Shown piece by piece: positions 50,712-60,203 of a stretch of 64,000 nucleotides of DNA. The notes beneath the pieces were generated by a model. The model was not told the origin of the DNA, searched no databases, and saw only the letters and a program-made list of their open reading frames with translations. The stretch's first letter is position 1. The number at the start of each line of letters is the position of its first letter. Source of the stretch: Ereboglobus luteus (GTDB taxonomy: Bacteria; Verrucomicrobiota; Verrucomicrobiia; Opitutales; Opitutaceae); the NCBI RefSeq assembly GCF_003096195.1, contig NZ_CP023004.1, positions 3,266,501-3,330,500 of the forward strand. Reading direction: 5' to 3'. The translations under genes were made by a program, and so were the position numbers.

Positions 50712-52649
50712 TTATTCCACCAGCACCGGTGCGGGGCAGTTCAGCGCGGCGGCGATGGCACGGAGGAGGTTTTGCTCTTCCACCTCGATTTTTCCGTCGT
50801 CGGAGATGGTTCGCACGAGCGCGTTGATCACGGTGCGTTTTACGGCGGGCGTGCAGATGTCGAGGCGGTCGAGCGCGCGGGTCAGGGTTTTGGCGCTCAT
50901 GCCGGTTGCGCTTGCCATTGAGAGCGCGATGTCCGGTTGCGTTTCGCGGATGGCGGACGCGCCCGTTTCAAATGCGTGTTGTTGCGAGGCTTCCGCCGAG
51001 CTTCCGGCGCGCGCCGCCGCGCTCAATATGAGCGCGATTTCGTCCGCGACGGCCGCGCACGCTTTGATGAGCACGCCGGGGTTTCCGGGCGGGCGCAGAT
51101 TGCGGTGGATTACCTTGCGCAGGGCGTATTCGTGCAGGCTCACCTCGCCGTCGGCTTCGATGAAGGCGTCCACCGCGTCGATCGTGGCGTTGATCAGGCG
51201 CGCGTCCACGTGCCGGATCGCCGAGAGCGCAAGGTCGCCGAGTGCGATGCGCGTCCACGAGGGAACGGTTTCGATGCGCGCCACCAGGTCAATGAATGCC
51301 ACGCGTTCCGTCGTGCTCAGCGCGCGCGCGACCGCGGCGTCCTGCTTGGCGGCTGCCTCGGCGTTGGTCTTGTCATACAACGTCGCCAGTAGCACTGCGC
51401 GCGCGCGTTCGGGATCGCGCGCGGCCTCGCGGAAATCCTCCGGGATTGCCGCCAGTATTTCCGCGCCTTTCTGCGCGTCGGGAGCCTCGGCGGAGGCGAT
51501 TGCCGCCAGAAACGCCGCCGCGCCGACTGCCGCGGGCAATGGCGGGGGCGTGCCGGGAACGCGCGGCGGGTGCGATGCGTTTGCGCTGGCGCGGGTTTGC
51601 GCCGCCTCGGTTGCGATTGATGTTTTTTTTGCCGCTTTGAAGTTTCCGTCGAACGAGGGATCAATGGCCTTGATGCGCGCGTCGAGCGGCGGATGCGTGG
51701 CGAAGGCGCCGCCGAACGATGAGCGCAGCGCGCTCGCAAAATACATGTGGCTGGTCTCAGTGGCGTGCGGACTTTCGATGCGCGAGCCCGATGTCGCGGC
51801 GCCGATTTTTTTCAGGGCTCCCGCGATGCCGTCCGGATTGCGTGTAAACTGGACGGCGGACGCGTCGGCCAGGAATTCCCGCTGGCGCGAAACCGCCGCC
51901 TGAATCAGCCGCCCGAAAATCACGCCGATGTAACCGATGATGATGAGCGCGAGGCCGAGCAACGCCATCACGACCACGCCGCCGCTTTTGTTTTTTGACG
52001 AGCGTCCCCCCGACGAGAAACCGATTCGCACAATGACGCGCCCGATGATCGTCAGGAGCAGGATGCCGAAGAGCAATCCGATCAGGCGGATGTTGAGCCT
52101 CATGTCGCCGTTGAGGATGTGGCTGAACTCGTGCGCGACCACTCCCTGCAATTCGTCGCGAGAGAGCGAGTCGAGCGCGCCTTGCGTGACGGCCACCGCG
52201 GCGTCGTCCGGCGAGTAGCCGGCGGCAAACGCGTTGATGCCCTCCTCCGGCAGCACGTAAACTTCCGGCATGCGCACGCCGGCGGCGATGGACATTTCCT
52301 CGACGATGTTGACGAGCCGGCGGCGTTGCGGATCGCTTGTGTTTGGCGAGACAAGCTGCCCGCCCAGCGAGCGCGCGACGACGCCCCCGCCCGAGCGCAG
52401 CGACAGCGTTTTAAAAAGGCTGCCGAGCCCGATCACGGCGATGGTGATGCCCGCGGTGCCAATAAATACTTCCGGCTGCCAGATTGGAAAATACAAATCG
52501 GGATTGTTGCTCTCCGAGATGAGCAGGCGCATGCCGAATACTATGGCGAAATAAATCGTGGCGATGATCGCGATTACCGCCGCGATGTAGAAAAACACGA
52601 GTCGCGCCGATTTTTTGCGCGCGTTATCCTGAGCCTGAAAGAAGTCCAT
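50712..52649 (-). CDS. HtpX-like M48 metalloprotease with C-terminal extension
   Basis: A 645-residue membrane protease. Two N-terminal helices precede the catalytic part, with the zinc site His173-Glu174-x-x-His177 in VVAHEFSHILN and the third ligand Glu258 in RQREFLADASAV. PEEGINAFAAGYSPDDA is typical of M48. After residue 350, a 290-residue extension rich in Ala (DASVS-like helices, VKRTVINALVRTISDDGKIEVEEQNLLRAIAAAL) ends with a TerB-like acidic helix pattern seen in the Zn-protease/TerB class. ATG at 52649. Membrane protein quality control is the likely role. Confidence 0.9.
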   Translation of the reverse strand: MDFFQAQDNARKKSARLVFFYIAAVIAIIATIYFAIVFGMRLLISESNNPDLYFPIWQPEVFIGTAGITIAVIGLGSLFKTLSLRSGGGVVARSLGGQLVSPNTSDPQRRRLVNIVEEMSIAAGVRMPEVYVLPEEGINAFAAGYSPDDAAVAVTQGALDSLSRDELQGVVAHEFSHILNGDMRLNIRLIGLLFGILLLTIIGRVIVRIGFSSGGRSSKNKSGGVVVMALLGLALIIIGYIGVIFGRLIQAAVSRQREFLADASAVQFTRNPDGIAGALKKIGAATSGSRIESPHATETSHMYFASALRSSFGGAFATHPPLDARIKAIDPSFDGNFKAAKKTSIATEAAQTRASANASHPPRVPGTPPPLPAAVGAAAFLAAIASAEAPDAQKGAEILAAIPEDFREAARDPERARAVLLATLYDKTNAEAAAKQDAAVARALSTTERVAFIDLVARIETVPSWTRIALGDLALSAIRHVDARLINATIDAVDAFIEADGEVSLHEYALRKVIHRNLRPPGNPGVLIKACAAVADEIALILSAAARAGSSAEASQQHAFETGASAIRETQPDIALSMASATGMSAKTLTRALDRLDICTPAVKRTVINALVRTISDDGKIEVEEQNLLRAIAAALNCPAPVLVE

Positions 52650-52832
52650 GGTGATGAAAGCGAGCATGGATAGGTTTGCGCGGGCAATCCAAGAATTGTT
52701 GGGGCGAAAATTTCATGGGTTGCGCGCGTTGCTTGCGAGACCCCTGCGCAACGAGAGTTTCGCCCGCCCGCGCACGCGTCGCAACCCGCGGACTAGGTTG
52801 CGCGGCGCCCTTGGCGCCGTGCTCGTATTCAA

Positions 52833-53774
52833 TCATCCTGCCCGCAGCGCGATCAACCGTTGTGCGACGGTCACGGCGTTGGTGAAACTTCTCGGGTTTG
52901 CCTCGCCTTTGCCCGCGATGCCGAAGGCGGTGCCATGGTCGGGGCTGGTGCGCACGTGCGGCAGGCCGAGGGTGACGTTCACCGCCTCGTCGAAGTCGAT
53001 TGTTTTCAACGGGGCGAGCCCCTGGTCGTGGTAGAGGGCGACGAGCACGTCGAATTCGCCGCGCAATGCGCGTCCGAAAATCGTGTCGCTCGGTTCGCAG
53101 CGCGAGAGTTTTGGGAAATCGCCGTCGCGCAGTGTGTCGAGCAACGGGTCGATTGTGTCGCGTTCCTCGGCGCCGAGCATGCCGCCTTCGCCCGCGTGCG
53201 GGTTGAGGCCGCACACGCCGATGCGCGGCGCGGCGATGCCGTCGGCGCGCGCGAGTTCGTCCGCGGCGCGCACGGCGCGCGAGATTTCCCCCGGCGTCAA
53301 ATGTTCCGGCACTTCGCGCAGCGGGATGTGCCATGTCAGCAACACAACGCGCAGCCGGCCTCCGCAAAACGCCATCGTCGGAACACCGCCCCAGCGCGCC
53401 GCGAAAAACTCCGTCTGCCCGGGAAACGGGTAGCCCGCTTTTTGCAGCCAGCTTTTGCTGACGGGGCCGGTGACGACGCCTGAGAACTCGCCATTTCGCA
53501 CACCCTCGGCGGCGCGCTCCATGGCGGCGAGCGCGATGCGCGCGCCTTCCACGGATGGGCGGCCCGGCGTCATTTCGAATTGTCCGGAGTCCGCGCTCAC
53601 GAGCGTCGCATCCTTCGCGGCGGGTGTGTGCGAGGGCAGGGCGCGCAGCCATTGCGCGGGGCCGATCACGGCGACATCGCGCGCCCGCGCTGGATGCGCG
53701 GCAAGCCACGCCGCTATGATTTCCGGGCCGACGCCCGCCGGGTCTCCGCATGTGAAGGCAAGTTTCGCGCTCAT
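52833..53774 (-). CDS. pdxA: 4-hydroxythreonine-4-phosphate dehydrogenase
   Basis: A 313-residue NAD-dependent enzyme of pyridoxal-5'-phosphate biosynthesis. FTCGDPAGVGPEI is the N-terminal signature. GPVSKSWLQKAGYPFPGQTEFFA holds substrate residues. GLNPHAGEGGMLGAEE and YHDQGLAPLKT contain metal-binding histidines, and HVRTSPDHGTAFGIAG completes the set. The ATG at 53774 matches the family start; upstream in-frame sequence lacks conserved features. It stands alone without other pdx genes. Confidence 0.95.
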   Translation of the reverse strand: MSAKLAFTCGDPAGVGPEIIAAWLAAHPARARDVAVIGPAQWLRALPSHTPAAKDATLVSADSGQFEMTPGRPSVEGARIALAAMERAAEGVRNGEFSGVVTGPVSKSWLQKAGYPFPGQTEFFAARWGGVPTMAFCGGRLRVVLLTWHIPLREVPEHLTPGEISRAVRAADELARADGIAAPRIGVCGLNPHAGEGGMLGAEERDTIDPLLDTLRDGDFPKLSRCEPSDTIFGRALRGEFDVLVALYHDQGLAPLKTIDFDEAVNVTLGLPHVRTSPDHGTAFGIAGKGEANPRSFTNAVTVAQRLIALRAG

Positions 53775-54043
53775 TGTTGTTGGCGGATTTTTGCACGCCC
53801 TCCGTCGCCGCCGCAAAAGGAAAAGCGCGGGGCGTGCCGAAATTTCCCGATGCGTGTGACATCCGGGCGGACAACTTTTCACAGGTGTCCCAGCGCTCGA
53901 AAATCAAGTCTTTGAAAGTGCGCGTGTTGCGCGTTTCGCACATTCGGCACCGTTTCAGCTTAACAAGGAGGCATCACGGCCACGGGGCCATTCATCACAT
54001 GAACAACTTTTCACCAACAACCAAAAACAGAAAGGCAACAACC

Positions 54044-54499
54044 ATGAAAATGACACGTTACGCATATCCTTACACACTCCGCCCGGCCTCCGCGTTCGGC
54101 ACCGAACTGGCGCGCAGGATGGCGGGTGATTTCGATACACAATTCGAGGATTTGTTCGGCTTGTTCTGGGGTGGCAAGGGCAACTCCTGCAACGGCGAAT
54201 TCTTCCCTCTCGATATCTACGAGGACAAGGACAACAGCTATGTCCGCGCCGAGCTTCCCGGCATCGCCCGCGGCGACATCACGGTCGAGGTGGTCGATGG
54301 CTCGCTGGAGATTTCCGCGGCGCGCAAGACCGGCGACGGCGACAATTCGCAAACCGTCACGCTCAAGCGCAGCGTCCTTCTCCCCGAGAACACGCAGGCC
54401 GACAAAATCAGCGCCGCGAGCGAGAACGGCATCCTCACGATCACGCTTCCAAAACAGGAGCAGGCGAAACCGCGCAAGCTGACAATCTCCGTCAACTGA
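54044..54499 (+). CDS. Hsp20-family small heat shock protein, first of pair
   Basis: A 151-residue alpha-crystallin-domain chaperone. The N-terminal region is RYAYPYTLRPASAFGTELARRM. The domain spans about residues 57-150 with DIYEDKDNSYVRAELPGIARGDITVEV and the C-terminal NGILTITLPKQEQAKPRKLTISVN (core A-x-x-x-n-G-v-L motif). ATG at 54044, eight bases after AGAAAGG, a good ribosome binding site; an upstream ATG at 53999 lacks one. It prevents aggregation of unfolded protein. Followed at 48 bases by a second Hsp20 gene. Confidence 0.93.
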   Translation: MKMTRYAYPYTLRPASAFGTELARRMAGDFDTQFEDLFGLFWGGKGNSCNGEFFPLDIYEDKDNSYVRAELPGIARGDITVEVVDGSLEISAARKTGDGDNSQTVTLKRSVLLPENTQADKISAASENGILTITLPKQEQAKPRKLTISVN

Positions 54500-54547
54500 C
54501 CGCGAATGAACATTAACCCGCATTTCAAACAGAAAGGAAAACACATC

Positions 54548-54937
54548 ATGTCACTCATCAAATCCATATTCCCGGCTGCAAATCGCGCCGAGTCCGCGAA
54601 CCACAACACGACCGCCGTAGTGCGGCCCCGCTACGACATTGTCGCCAACGACACATCGTGGACGCTGAAAGCGTTCCTGCCGGGCGTCGCCAAGAAGGAC
54701 CTCTCCATCACCGATGAAAACGGGGTGTTGGGCATTCGCGGCGAGCGCGCGTGGAAAAGCCCGAAGGAGTGGACCACGCTCCATCGCGAAACCGGCGACG
54801 AGGCGTTTGCGCTTTCGTTCCAGCACGAGGGCCGGATCGACGTGGAAAAAATCCATGCCGAGTTTGCCGACGGCGTGCTGACCGTCACGCTTCCGAAGGC
54901 CGAGGCTCTCAAGCCGCGCAAAATCGAAATCAATTAA
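54548..54937 (+). CDS. Hsp20-family small heat shock protein, second of pair
   Basis: A 129-residue alpha-crystallin-domain protein. SLIKSIFPAANRA precedes the domain. DTSWTLKAFLPGVAKKDLSITDENGVLGIRGER and GVLTVTLPKAEALKPRKIEIN are the family strands. It lacks an I-x-I tail, as does the first copy. ATG at 54548, with AGAAAGGA just upstream. Co-transcribed with the first; both end at the terminator at 54979. The pair differs enough that hetero-oligomers are plausible. Confidence 0.92.
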   Translation: MSLIKSIFPAANRAESANHNTTAVVRPRYDIVANDTSWTLKAFLPGVAKKDLSITDENGVLGIRGERAWKSPKEWTTLHRETGDEAFALSFQHEGRIDVEKIHAEFADGVLTVTLPKAEALKPRKIEIN

Positions 54938-54978
54938 CCGGCCATGCCGGTTTGGTTAGGAAACGATACGATCATGAC

Positions 54979-55015
54979 AAAGGTCCCGCCTCGCGAGTGG
55001 TGGGGCCTTTCTTTT
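54979..55015 (+). terminator. Rho-independent terminator of the Hsp20 operon
   Basis: AAAGGTCCCGCC pairs with GGTGGGGCCTTT over 12 bases including two G-T pairs, with an 8-base loop, and is followed by CTTTTC. Confidence 0.8.
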
Positions 55016-55134
55016 CGACAGAGAGGCGCTTTGAATAACGCCCTTCTGGATCGAAAATAATCTGCATTTTACACGACGACGGGCTTGCAGGGCATTTGTG
55101 AAAACGGCCAGTGTATGTCCGATACTGCAATTTT

Positions 55135-56484
55135 ATGACAGATGCGCAAACATCCCGGGCTTACTGGCTGCGGGCGATCTCGGGAGTGAGACGCCGCGTA
55201 AATGCCGTTGCGTGGATGGAATGGTTTGCGCCGGGCGTGTTCGCGTGCGGAACGCTGGCGGGGCTTTTGTTTTACGCCATGCGCAGGGTGCGGGTGGACG
55301 CGACCGGCTGGATCTGGCTTGCGCTGGCGGTTGCGTTTGCGATTGCCGCGGTCGCGGCGTGGCGCATCGCGCGCGGCGCTTTTTTTTCGCGGGACGACGC
55401 GCGCGCGTTTTTGGAATACCAGTTGCGCATCAACTCGGGTCTTAGCGCGGCGGAGGCGGGAATGGCAAAATGGCCGCGGGCCTCCGCGTTTTCCTTGCGG
55501 GTATTGCGCTGGAAGCCGCGGATTGTTCTGGGCTGGCTCGCCGCCGCGGTGGTGATGTTCGCCGCGGGTTTTTGGCTGCCGGTGCCCGCGCAAAACATAC
55601 GCGTGGTTCCCGTGGAAAAACCGCCCGCGCTCGCGCAAACCGAGGAATGGTTGAAGGATCTCGCGCAGATCAACGCCGTCGATCCGCAATCGCTCGAAAA
55701 CATGGAGTCGCAGGCGCGCGAGCTCGCCTCAAAGCCGGCGGAGACGCAATATTCGCACTCGTCGCTCGAGGCGGCGGACGCGTTGCGCGAGCAGGCGGCG
55801 CAGGCCATGCAATCGCTTTCGCGCGAATTCGAATCCGCGGAATCGACACTTTCGTCGCTGGCATCCGCCCAGAATTCACTTTCCGAAACCGGCGAGTCGC
55901 TCTCCGAGGAACAACTGAAAAACGCCGCCGGGCAACTCGACAAGGCGTTGCACGGTTTGAGCGAGGGCAATCTTACCGCGAGCCAGGAATTGCGCGAGGC
56001 GTTGCAAAAACTCGACGCGTCGGCATTGCGCGAACTCACCGCGGAGGAGGCCGCCAGGCTCGCGCAACAACTGGGCGAGGCCGGGCGCGCCGTCCGTCTC
56101 GTCATGGGCAACGAAAACGACGACGACTCGGAGAGCATGGCCGCGTTGCTCGCTGCGCTCGACGGCCCCGGCGGCACCCCGATGCGCATGCGCGGCACCG
56201 GCGATGTTTCGCGCGGCCGCGGCGACGCGCCGCTGGAGTTTGACCAGCGTGAAAGCGACGCGGGCGGCGGCAATCTGCAAACAGTGCGCAACGACGACTA
56301 TTCGCGCGCGGCGCTTGGCGACAAACTCGGCGTGCAAGTCGGCGAGCACACCGTCGATCCCAATGCGGCCCAGGGCCCCGTCAGCGCGGGCGCGATGGCG
56401 GGCTCGGCGCGGGGCGGCGAGGCCGTTTGGGTCAACAAGCTCACGCCCGCGGAGCGCGAGGCGCTCAAGGAATTCTACAAATGA
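55135..56484 (+). CDS. membrane-anchored coiled-coil protein, first gene of the MoxR operon
   Basis: A 449-residue protein. Two membrane segments (VFACGTLAGLLFYAM, IWLALAVAFAIAAVAAWRIA), a third near residue 145 (LGWLAAAVVMFAAGFWL), then a long Glu/Ala/Ser-rich helical part (SLENMESQARELASKP, AQSLSREFESAESTLSS, LREALQKLDASALREL) predicted to form coiled coils. A Gly-rich C-terminus (DVSRGRGDAPLEF) ends ALKEFYK. ATG at 55135. Its stop overlaps the MoxR start by four bases. It resembles the DUF4175-like proteins found at the head of some MoxR loci; not certain. Confidence 0.75.
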   Translation: MTDAQTSRAYWLRAISGVRRRVNAVAWMEWFAPGVFACGTLAGLLFYAMRRVRVDATGWIWLALAVAFAIAAVAAWRIARGAFFSRDDARAFLEYQLRINSGLSAAEAGMAKWPRASAFSLRVLRWKPRIVLGWLAAAVVMFAAGFWLPVPAQNIRVVPVEKPPALAQTEEWLKDLAQINAVDPQSLENMESQARELASKPAETQYSHSSLEAADALREQAAQAMQSLSREFESAESTLSSLASAQNSLSETGESLSEEQLKNAAGQLDKALHGLSEGNLTASQELREALQKLDASALRELTAEEAARLAQQLGEAGRAVRLVMGNENDDDSESMAALLAALDGPGGTPMRMRGTGDVSRGRGDAPLEFDQRESDAGGGNLQTVRNDDYSRAALGDKLGVQVGEHTVDPNAAQGPVSAGAMAGSARGGEAVWVNKLTPAEREALKEFYK

Positions 56485-57512
56485 CACCCTCAACACCCAC
56501 ACTTCTCAACGATGCCGAGCTCGCCTCGGCCTCGGCGTCGATCAACCGCCTGGTCACCGCGCTTGACGGCGTGCTCTACGGCCAGCACGAGCTGATCGAG
56601 CTCGTTGTCGCGGGCGTGCTCGCGCGCGGGCACATCCTGCTTGAGGGCCTGCCGGGCCTTGGCAAGACGGAGCTCGTCAAGGGGCTTGCGCGCACGCTCG
56701 GCCTCGACGCGCGCCGCGTGCAATTCACGCCCGACTTGCTTCCGGGCGACATCACGGGAAACCCCATTTTGCAGGAGGTGGACGGCAGGCGCGCGTTTGT
56801 TTTCCAGCGCGGCCCGATTTTTGCGAACATCCTGCTCGCCGACGAAATCAACCGCGCGTCGCCCAAGACGCAATCGGCGCTCCTCGAGGCGATGCAGGAG
56901 CGGCGCGTGAGCGCGGGCGGCGAAACGCACGCGCTGCCCGATCCGTTTTTCGTGCTGGCGACGCAAAACCCGATCGAGCTCGAGGGCACCTACCCGCTGC
57001 CGGAGGCGCAGCTCGACCGTTTCCTTTTTAAGATCGAGGTGCGGCGCAACTCAGCCGAGGTGCTGCAGCGCATCGTGCTCAATCGCGAGATCGGCGTGGA
57101 ACCGCGCGTGGAGCCGGTGCTGGCGCGCGAGGAGTTCACCGCGCTGCTCGGCATGGCGCGGCGTATCCACATGCCGGATACAGTTGCGAATTACATCGCG
57201 CGGCTGGTGACTGCCACGCATCCGGGCGAGTCGGCGGCGTCGGCGGGCGTGCGTTATGGCGCGAGTCCGCGCGCGGCGCTTGCGCTGGCGTCGGCGGCAA
57301 AGGCGCTCGGTTTGCGGCACGGGCGGGGGCATGCGAGTTTTGAGGATGTGCAGGCGGTGGCGCGTCCCGTGCTCGTGCACCGCGTCCTGCTGGAGCACTC
57401 GGCGCGGCTCGACGGCGCGACGCCGGCGGGCGTGATCGAAAAACTGCTCGCGGAAATACCCGCGCAGGCAAAACCGCTTCCCACTTCACTCGCCTCGGCA
57501 AAGATCAAATGA
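56481..57512 (+). CDS. MoxR-family AAA+ ATPase
   Basis: A 343-residue AAA+ chaperone-like ATPase. Walker A is GLPGLGKTE at 56-64. Walker B is ILLADEINRA with Asp121-Glu122. Sensor and MoxR-specific segments are present: TPDLLPGDITGNPI, SALLEAMQERRVS and ATQNPIELEGTYPLPEAQLDRF (sensor 1 with the family's NP and DRF motifs). A C-terminal lid follows (YGASPRAALALASAAKA). It usually remodels or assembles partner complexes with DUF58 and VWA proteins, both encoded downstream. ATG at 56481, 4-base overlap at both ends. Confidence 0.95.
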   Translation: MTPSTPTLLNDAELASASASINRLVTALDGVLYGQHELIELVVAGVLARGHILLEGLPGLGKTELVKGLARTLGLDARRVQFTPDLLPGDITGNPILQEVDGRRAFVFQRGPIFANILLADEINRASPKTQSALLEAMQERRVSAGGETHALPDPFFVLATQNPIELEGTYPLPEAQLDRFLFKIEVRRNSAEVLQRIVLNREIGVEPRVEPVLAREEFTALLGMARRIHMPDTVANYIARLVTATHPGESAASAGVRYGASPRAALALASAAKALGLRHGRGHASFEDVQAVARPVLVHRVLLEHSARLDGATPAGVIEKLLAEIPAQAKPLPTSLASAKIK

Positions 57513-59224
57513 GGCGCGAACGCAATTTCAGTTTCCGCCACGGAAAGGCCGCGCTCGCCTGCCTTTTCCTCGCGCTGTTTGCGGCGGCGTCCTTGCGCGC
57601 CGATCCCGTCACGGAGCAGGTGCCGCTGGATCCGGCCCGGAAGGCGGCGTTGAGCGTGTTTTTGCCGGTCAATGAGTGGGACGGCTTCGGCTTTTTGCCG
57701 GTCATGGTGCATGCCGAGAACAAGTCGGACGCGGAATACACGTGGCGGTTTGGCTTCACCCATGGAATATCGCGCGGGCGGGATCGCGCGCTTTCATTTC
57801 AGTCGGAATTCACCGTGACGGCTCCGGCGCACACCTCGCGCTCGACGGTGTTATGGGTGCCGGGAGGGCGCGCCACGGCGGATGGAATTTGCGTTTCACT
57901 TCACATGGCCGTGCAGGGGCCGGGAGTGCAGGGGCTTCGCTGGGGCACCTCACTTATGAGCGGCTGGCGGGGGAAGGGCGTGTGCTATGCCGTCTCGCCG
58001 CAACTGGAGCGCAATTATCGCGTGAAGCACGACGACATGAAAAACACCAACACGATCGTGCCATGCACAACCACGATACGCGCGGAGGAATGGCCGGCGG
58101 ACTGGCGCGTGTGGTCGCCGTTCACCGTCGTGGTGATGACCGAGGGCGAATTCAACTCGCTCGACATGGCGAGGCAGGCGGCATTGCGCGACTGGGTTTC
58201 TCTTGGGGGGCGTTTGTTTTTAAAGCCGCAGGGGAGTGTGCTGGCGCTCTGGAGCTCGACCGCGGAGAAAATCCGTCATGGCATGGGCGTCATCACAATG
58301 TCCGAGTTGCCGACGAGCATGTATGTGATGGATGACAGCCAGCGGCCCCTTTCGCGCGGGCAGCGGGTGCAGCCGTGGAAATCGCTCATAAAGCTGCTTG
58401 ATCTGGAGGACGCGGAGTTGATGCGGTTGTCCTCGGTCGTGTGGTGGATGATGATCTTTTTGCTGCTCTTCGGAGTGACTGTCGGCCCGGTGAATTTGTT
58501 TTTGCTGGCGCCCGAGGGAAAGCGGCACCGGTTGTTTTTCACAGTGCCGGTGATTTCGATCGGCGCGTCGCTGCTGTTGGTGGGCGTGATTGTGTTTAGC
58601 GACGGTTTCGGAGGGCAGGGCATGCGGCGTTCGCTGGTCGTGCTGATGCCCGGTGAAAACAAGGCCGTGGTCGCGCAGCAGCAGGTGTCGCGCACGGGCG
58701 TGTTGATCGGGAAAAAATTCTCACTGGCGGACGACACGGTGATGGGAAAGGTCGGGATCGATTCCGATGGCGACATCCCAGGGAAAAGCGCGGCGCGCGA
58801 CACTGGCGCCGCCTCGGGCGACTGGTTCACTAGCCGCGCGGTGGAGAGCCATGTGTTGATGCGCGTGACGCCGACGCGCGAGCGCGTGGAGCTAGTCGCC
58901 GGCGGCAAGTCGGGCGTGGCACCCATCGTGCAATCGAGCATGTCGGGCGTGTTGCGTGACTTTCTTTACATGGATGAATTCGGGCGCGTATGGAGGGCGG
59001 CCGAGGTGTCCCCTGGGCGCCGCGTGGCGCTTTCGCCCCATGGCAAGCACGAAGGCGCGCTCGAAGTCTTGCGCTCACTGGCGAGGAAGGACGGGCGCGG
59101 TTGTTTTCACGCCACGATGGACGGCGGCGAGCTCGGACTGGTTTCCACGCTCGGCGCAATCGATTGGGAGGACGACCGGACGACCGTGATCGGTTACATG
59201 GAAGGAGGGGCTCGCAATGAGTGA
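57509..59224 (+). CDS. secreted/membrane protein, DUF4350-like, in the MoxR operon
   Basis: A 571-residue protein. A signal peptide covers about residues 1-31 (ACLFLALFAAASLRA). The first half contains WSPFTVVVMTEGEFNSLDMARQAALRDWVSLGGRLFL, resembling the glutamine-amidotransferase-like fold of DUF4350 proteins but lacking any catalytic Cys. Two helices follow, VVWWMMIFLLLFGVTVGPVN and LFFTVPVISIGASLLLVGVIVF, and a long cytoplasmic or periplasmic C-terminus. ATG at 57509 overlapping moxR by 4 bases; the end overlaps the ABC gene by 8. The likely role is anchoring the ABC pair. Confidence 0.75.
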   Translation: MRRERNFSFRHGKAALACLFLALFAAASLRADPVTEQVPLDPARKAALSVFLPVNEWDGFGFLPVMVHAENKSDAEYTWRFGFTHGISRGRDRALSFQSEFTVTAPAHTSRSTVLWVPGGRATADGICVSLHMAVQGPGVQGLRWGTSLMSGWRGKGVCYAVSPQLERNYRVKHDDMKNTNTIVPCTTTIRAEEWPADWRVWSPFTVVVMTEGEFNSLDMARQAALRDWVSLGGRLFLKPQGSVLALWSSTAEKIRHGMGVITMSELPTSMYVMDDSQRPLSRGQRVQPWKSLIKLLDLEDAELMRLSSVVWWMMIFLLLFGVTVGPVNLFLLAPEGKRHRLFFTVPVISIGASLLLVGVIVFSDGFGGQGMRRSLVVLMPGENKAVVAQQQVSRTGVLIGKKFSLADDTVMGKVGIDSDGDIPGKSAARDTGAASGDWFTSRAVESHVLMRVTPTRERVELVAGGKSGVAPIVQSSMSGVLRDFLYMDEFGRVWRAAEVSPGRRVALSPHGKHEGALEVLRSLARKDGRGCFHATMDGGELGLVSTLGAIDWEDDRTTVIGYMEGGARNE

Positions 59225-60203
59225 TCCGATTGTGAAAGTGCGCGGGCTTGAGCGGGCGTTCGGCAGGGTGCGCGCCGTGGACGGCATTTCGTTCGACCTG
59301 GCGCGCGGGCAGGTCGTGGGGCTGATCGGCGCGAACGGCGCGGGCAAGACGACGGCAATGCGCATCATGGCCACGCTCGACATGCCTGACTCGGGGGCGG
59401 TGACGATCGGCGGTGTTGACATCGTTGATTATCCGACGCGCGTGCGCCGGCACATCGGCTGGATGCCCGACCACTTCACGCCCTACTCGGACACGACGGT
59501 GGGCGACTATCTCGATTTCTTCGGACGCGCGCACGGCTTTGCCGGCGCGGAACTGGCGCGGCGTGTTGATGAGGTGCGCGATTTCACGGACCTTGTTTCG
59601 CTGAATGACAGGCCGACGACGGGGCTTTCAAAAGGGCAGTCGCAGCGTCTCTGCCTCGCGCGCACGCTGCTCAACAACCCGGAGTTTCTCATCCTCGACG
59701 AACCCGCCGCCGGACTCGACCCGAAGGCGCGCCTGGAGTTCAAGAACCTCGTGCGCGTGCTGCGCGAACGGGGCAAGACGCTGCTCATCAGCTCGCACAT
59801 TTTGTCGGAGCTTGGCGAGATGTGCGACTCGCTCATCTTCATGGATGCGGGACGGCTCGTGCACCACGGCGACACGGACAGCCTGCAACGGCGCGACGCG
59901 CGCACGGGCATTGTGTTCGAAATCGAAATCCACGGGCCGGTGGCGGCGCTGCTCGACTGGCTCGCGGTGCGCCCGGGGTGGCGCGTGGTTGAGCAATTGC
60001 GCGACGGCGCGCGCGCCGAGTTCGCAAGCGGCGAGCCCGGGGCCGTCGCGGCGGAGTTGCGCAGGATGTCGGCGGAGTTGCAAATCGTGGAATTCCGGCG
60101 GCAGGAGCGCAGGCTTGAGGAGGCGTTCGTGGAAATGTTGCGAGCCGGCAACGGGGCCCCGCCGCCGCTGCCCGTCGCGGGAAACGGAGGTGATGCGCAA
60201 TGA
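59217..60203 (+). CDS. ABC transporter ATP-binding protein
   Basis: A 328-residue ATPase of the ABC-2/gliding-motility GldA type. Walker A is GANGAGKTT at 38-46. The Q-loop region is GWMPDHFTPYSDTT, the signature LSKGQ lies at 137-141, and Walker B with catalytic Glu is LILDEPAAGLDP at 158-169. The H-loop His is in ISSHILSELG. An about 110-residue C-terminal extension with EIHGPVAALLDWLAVRPGW is typical of this branch. ATG at 59217, 8-base overlap with the preceding gene. It pairs with the permease downstream. Confidence 0.94.
   Translation: MSDPIVKVRGLERAFGRVRAVDGISFDLARGQVVGLIGANGAGKTTAMRIMATLDMPDSGAVTIGGVDIVDYPTRVRRHIGWMPDHFTPYSDTTVGDYLDFFGRAHGFAGAELARRVDEVRDFTDLVSLNDRPTTGLSKGQSQRLCLARTLLNNPEFLILDEPAAGLDPKARLEFKNLVRVLRERGKTLLISSHILSELGEMCDSLIFMDAGRLVHHGDTDSLQRRDARTGIVFEIEIHGPVAALLDWLAVRPGWRVVEQLRDGARAEFASGEPGAVAAELRRMSAELQIVEFRRQERRLEEAFVEMLRAGNGAPPPLPVAGNGGDAQ

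Noticed and set aside
53775-54043. CIRCE or sigma-32 type promoter before the Hsp20 pair
   Set aside because: TTTGAAA at 53911 resembles a sigma-32 -35 element, but the -10 part is not convincing and no CIRCE inverted repeat was seen.
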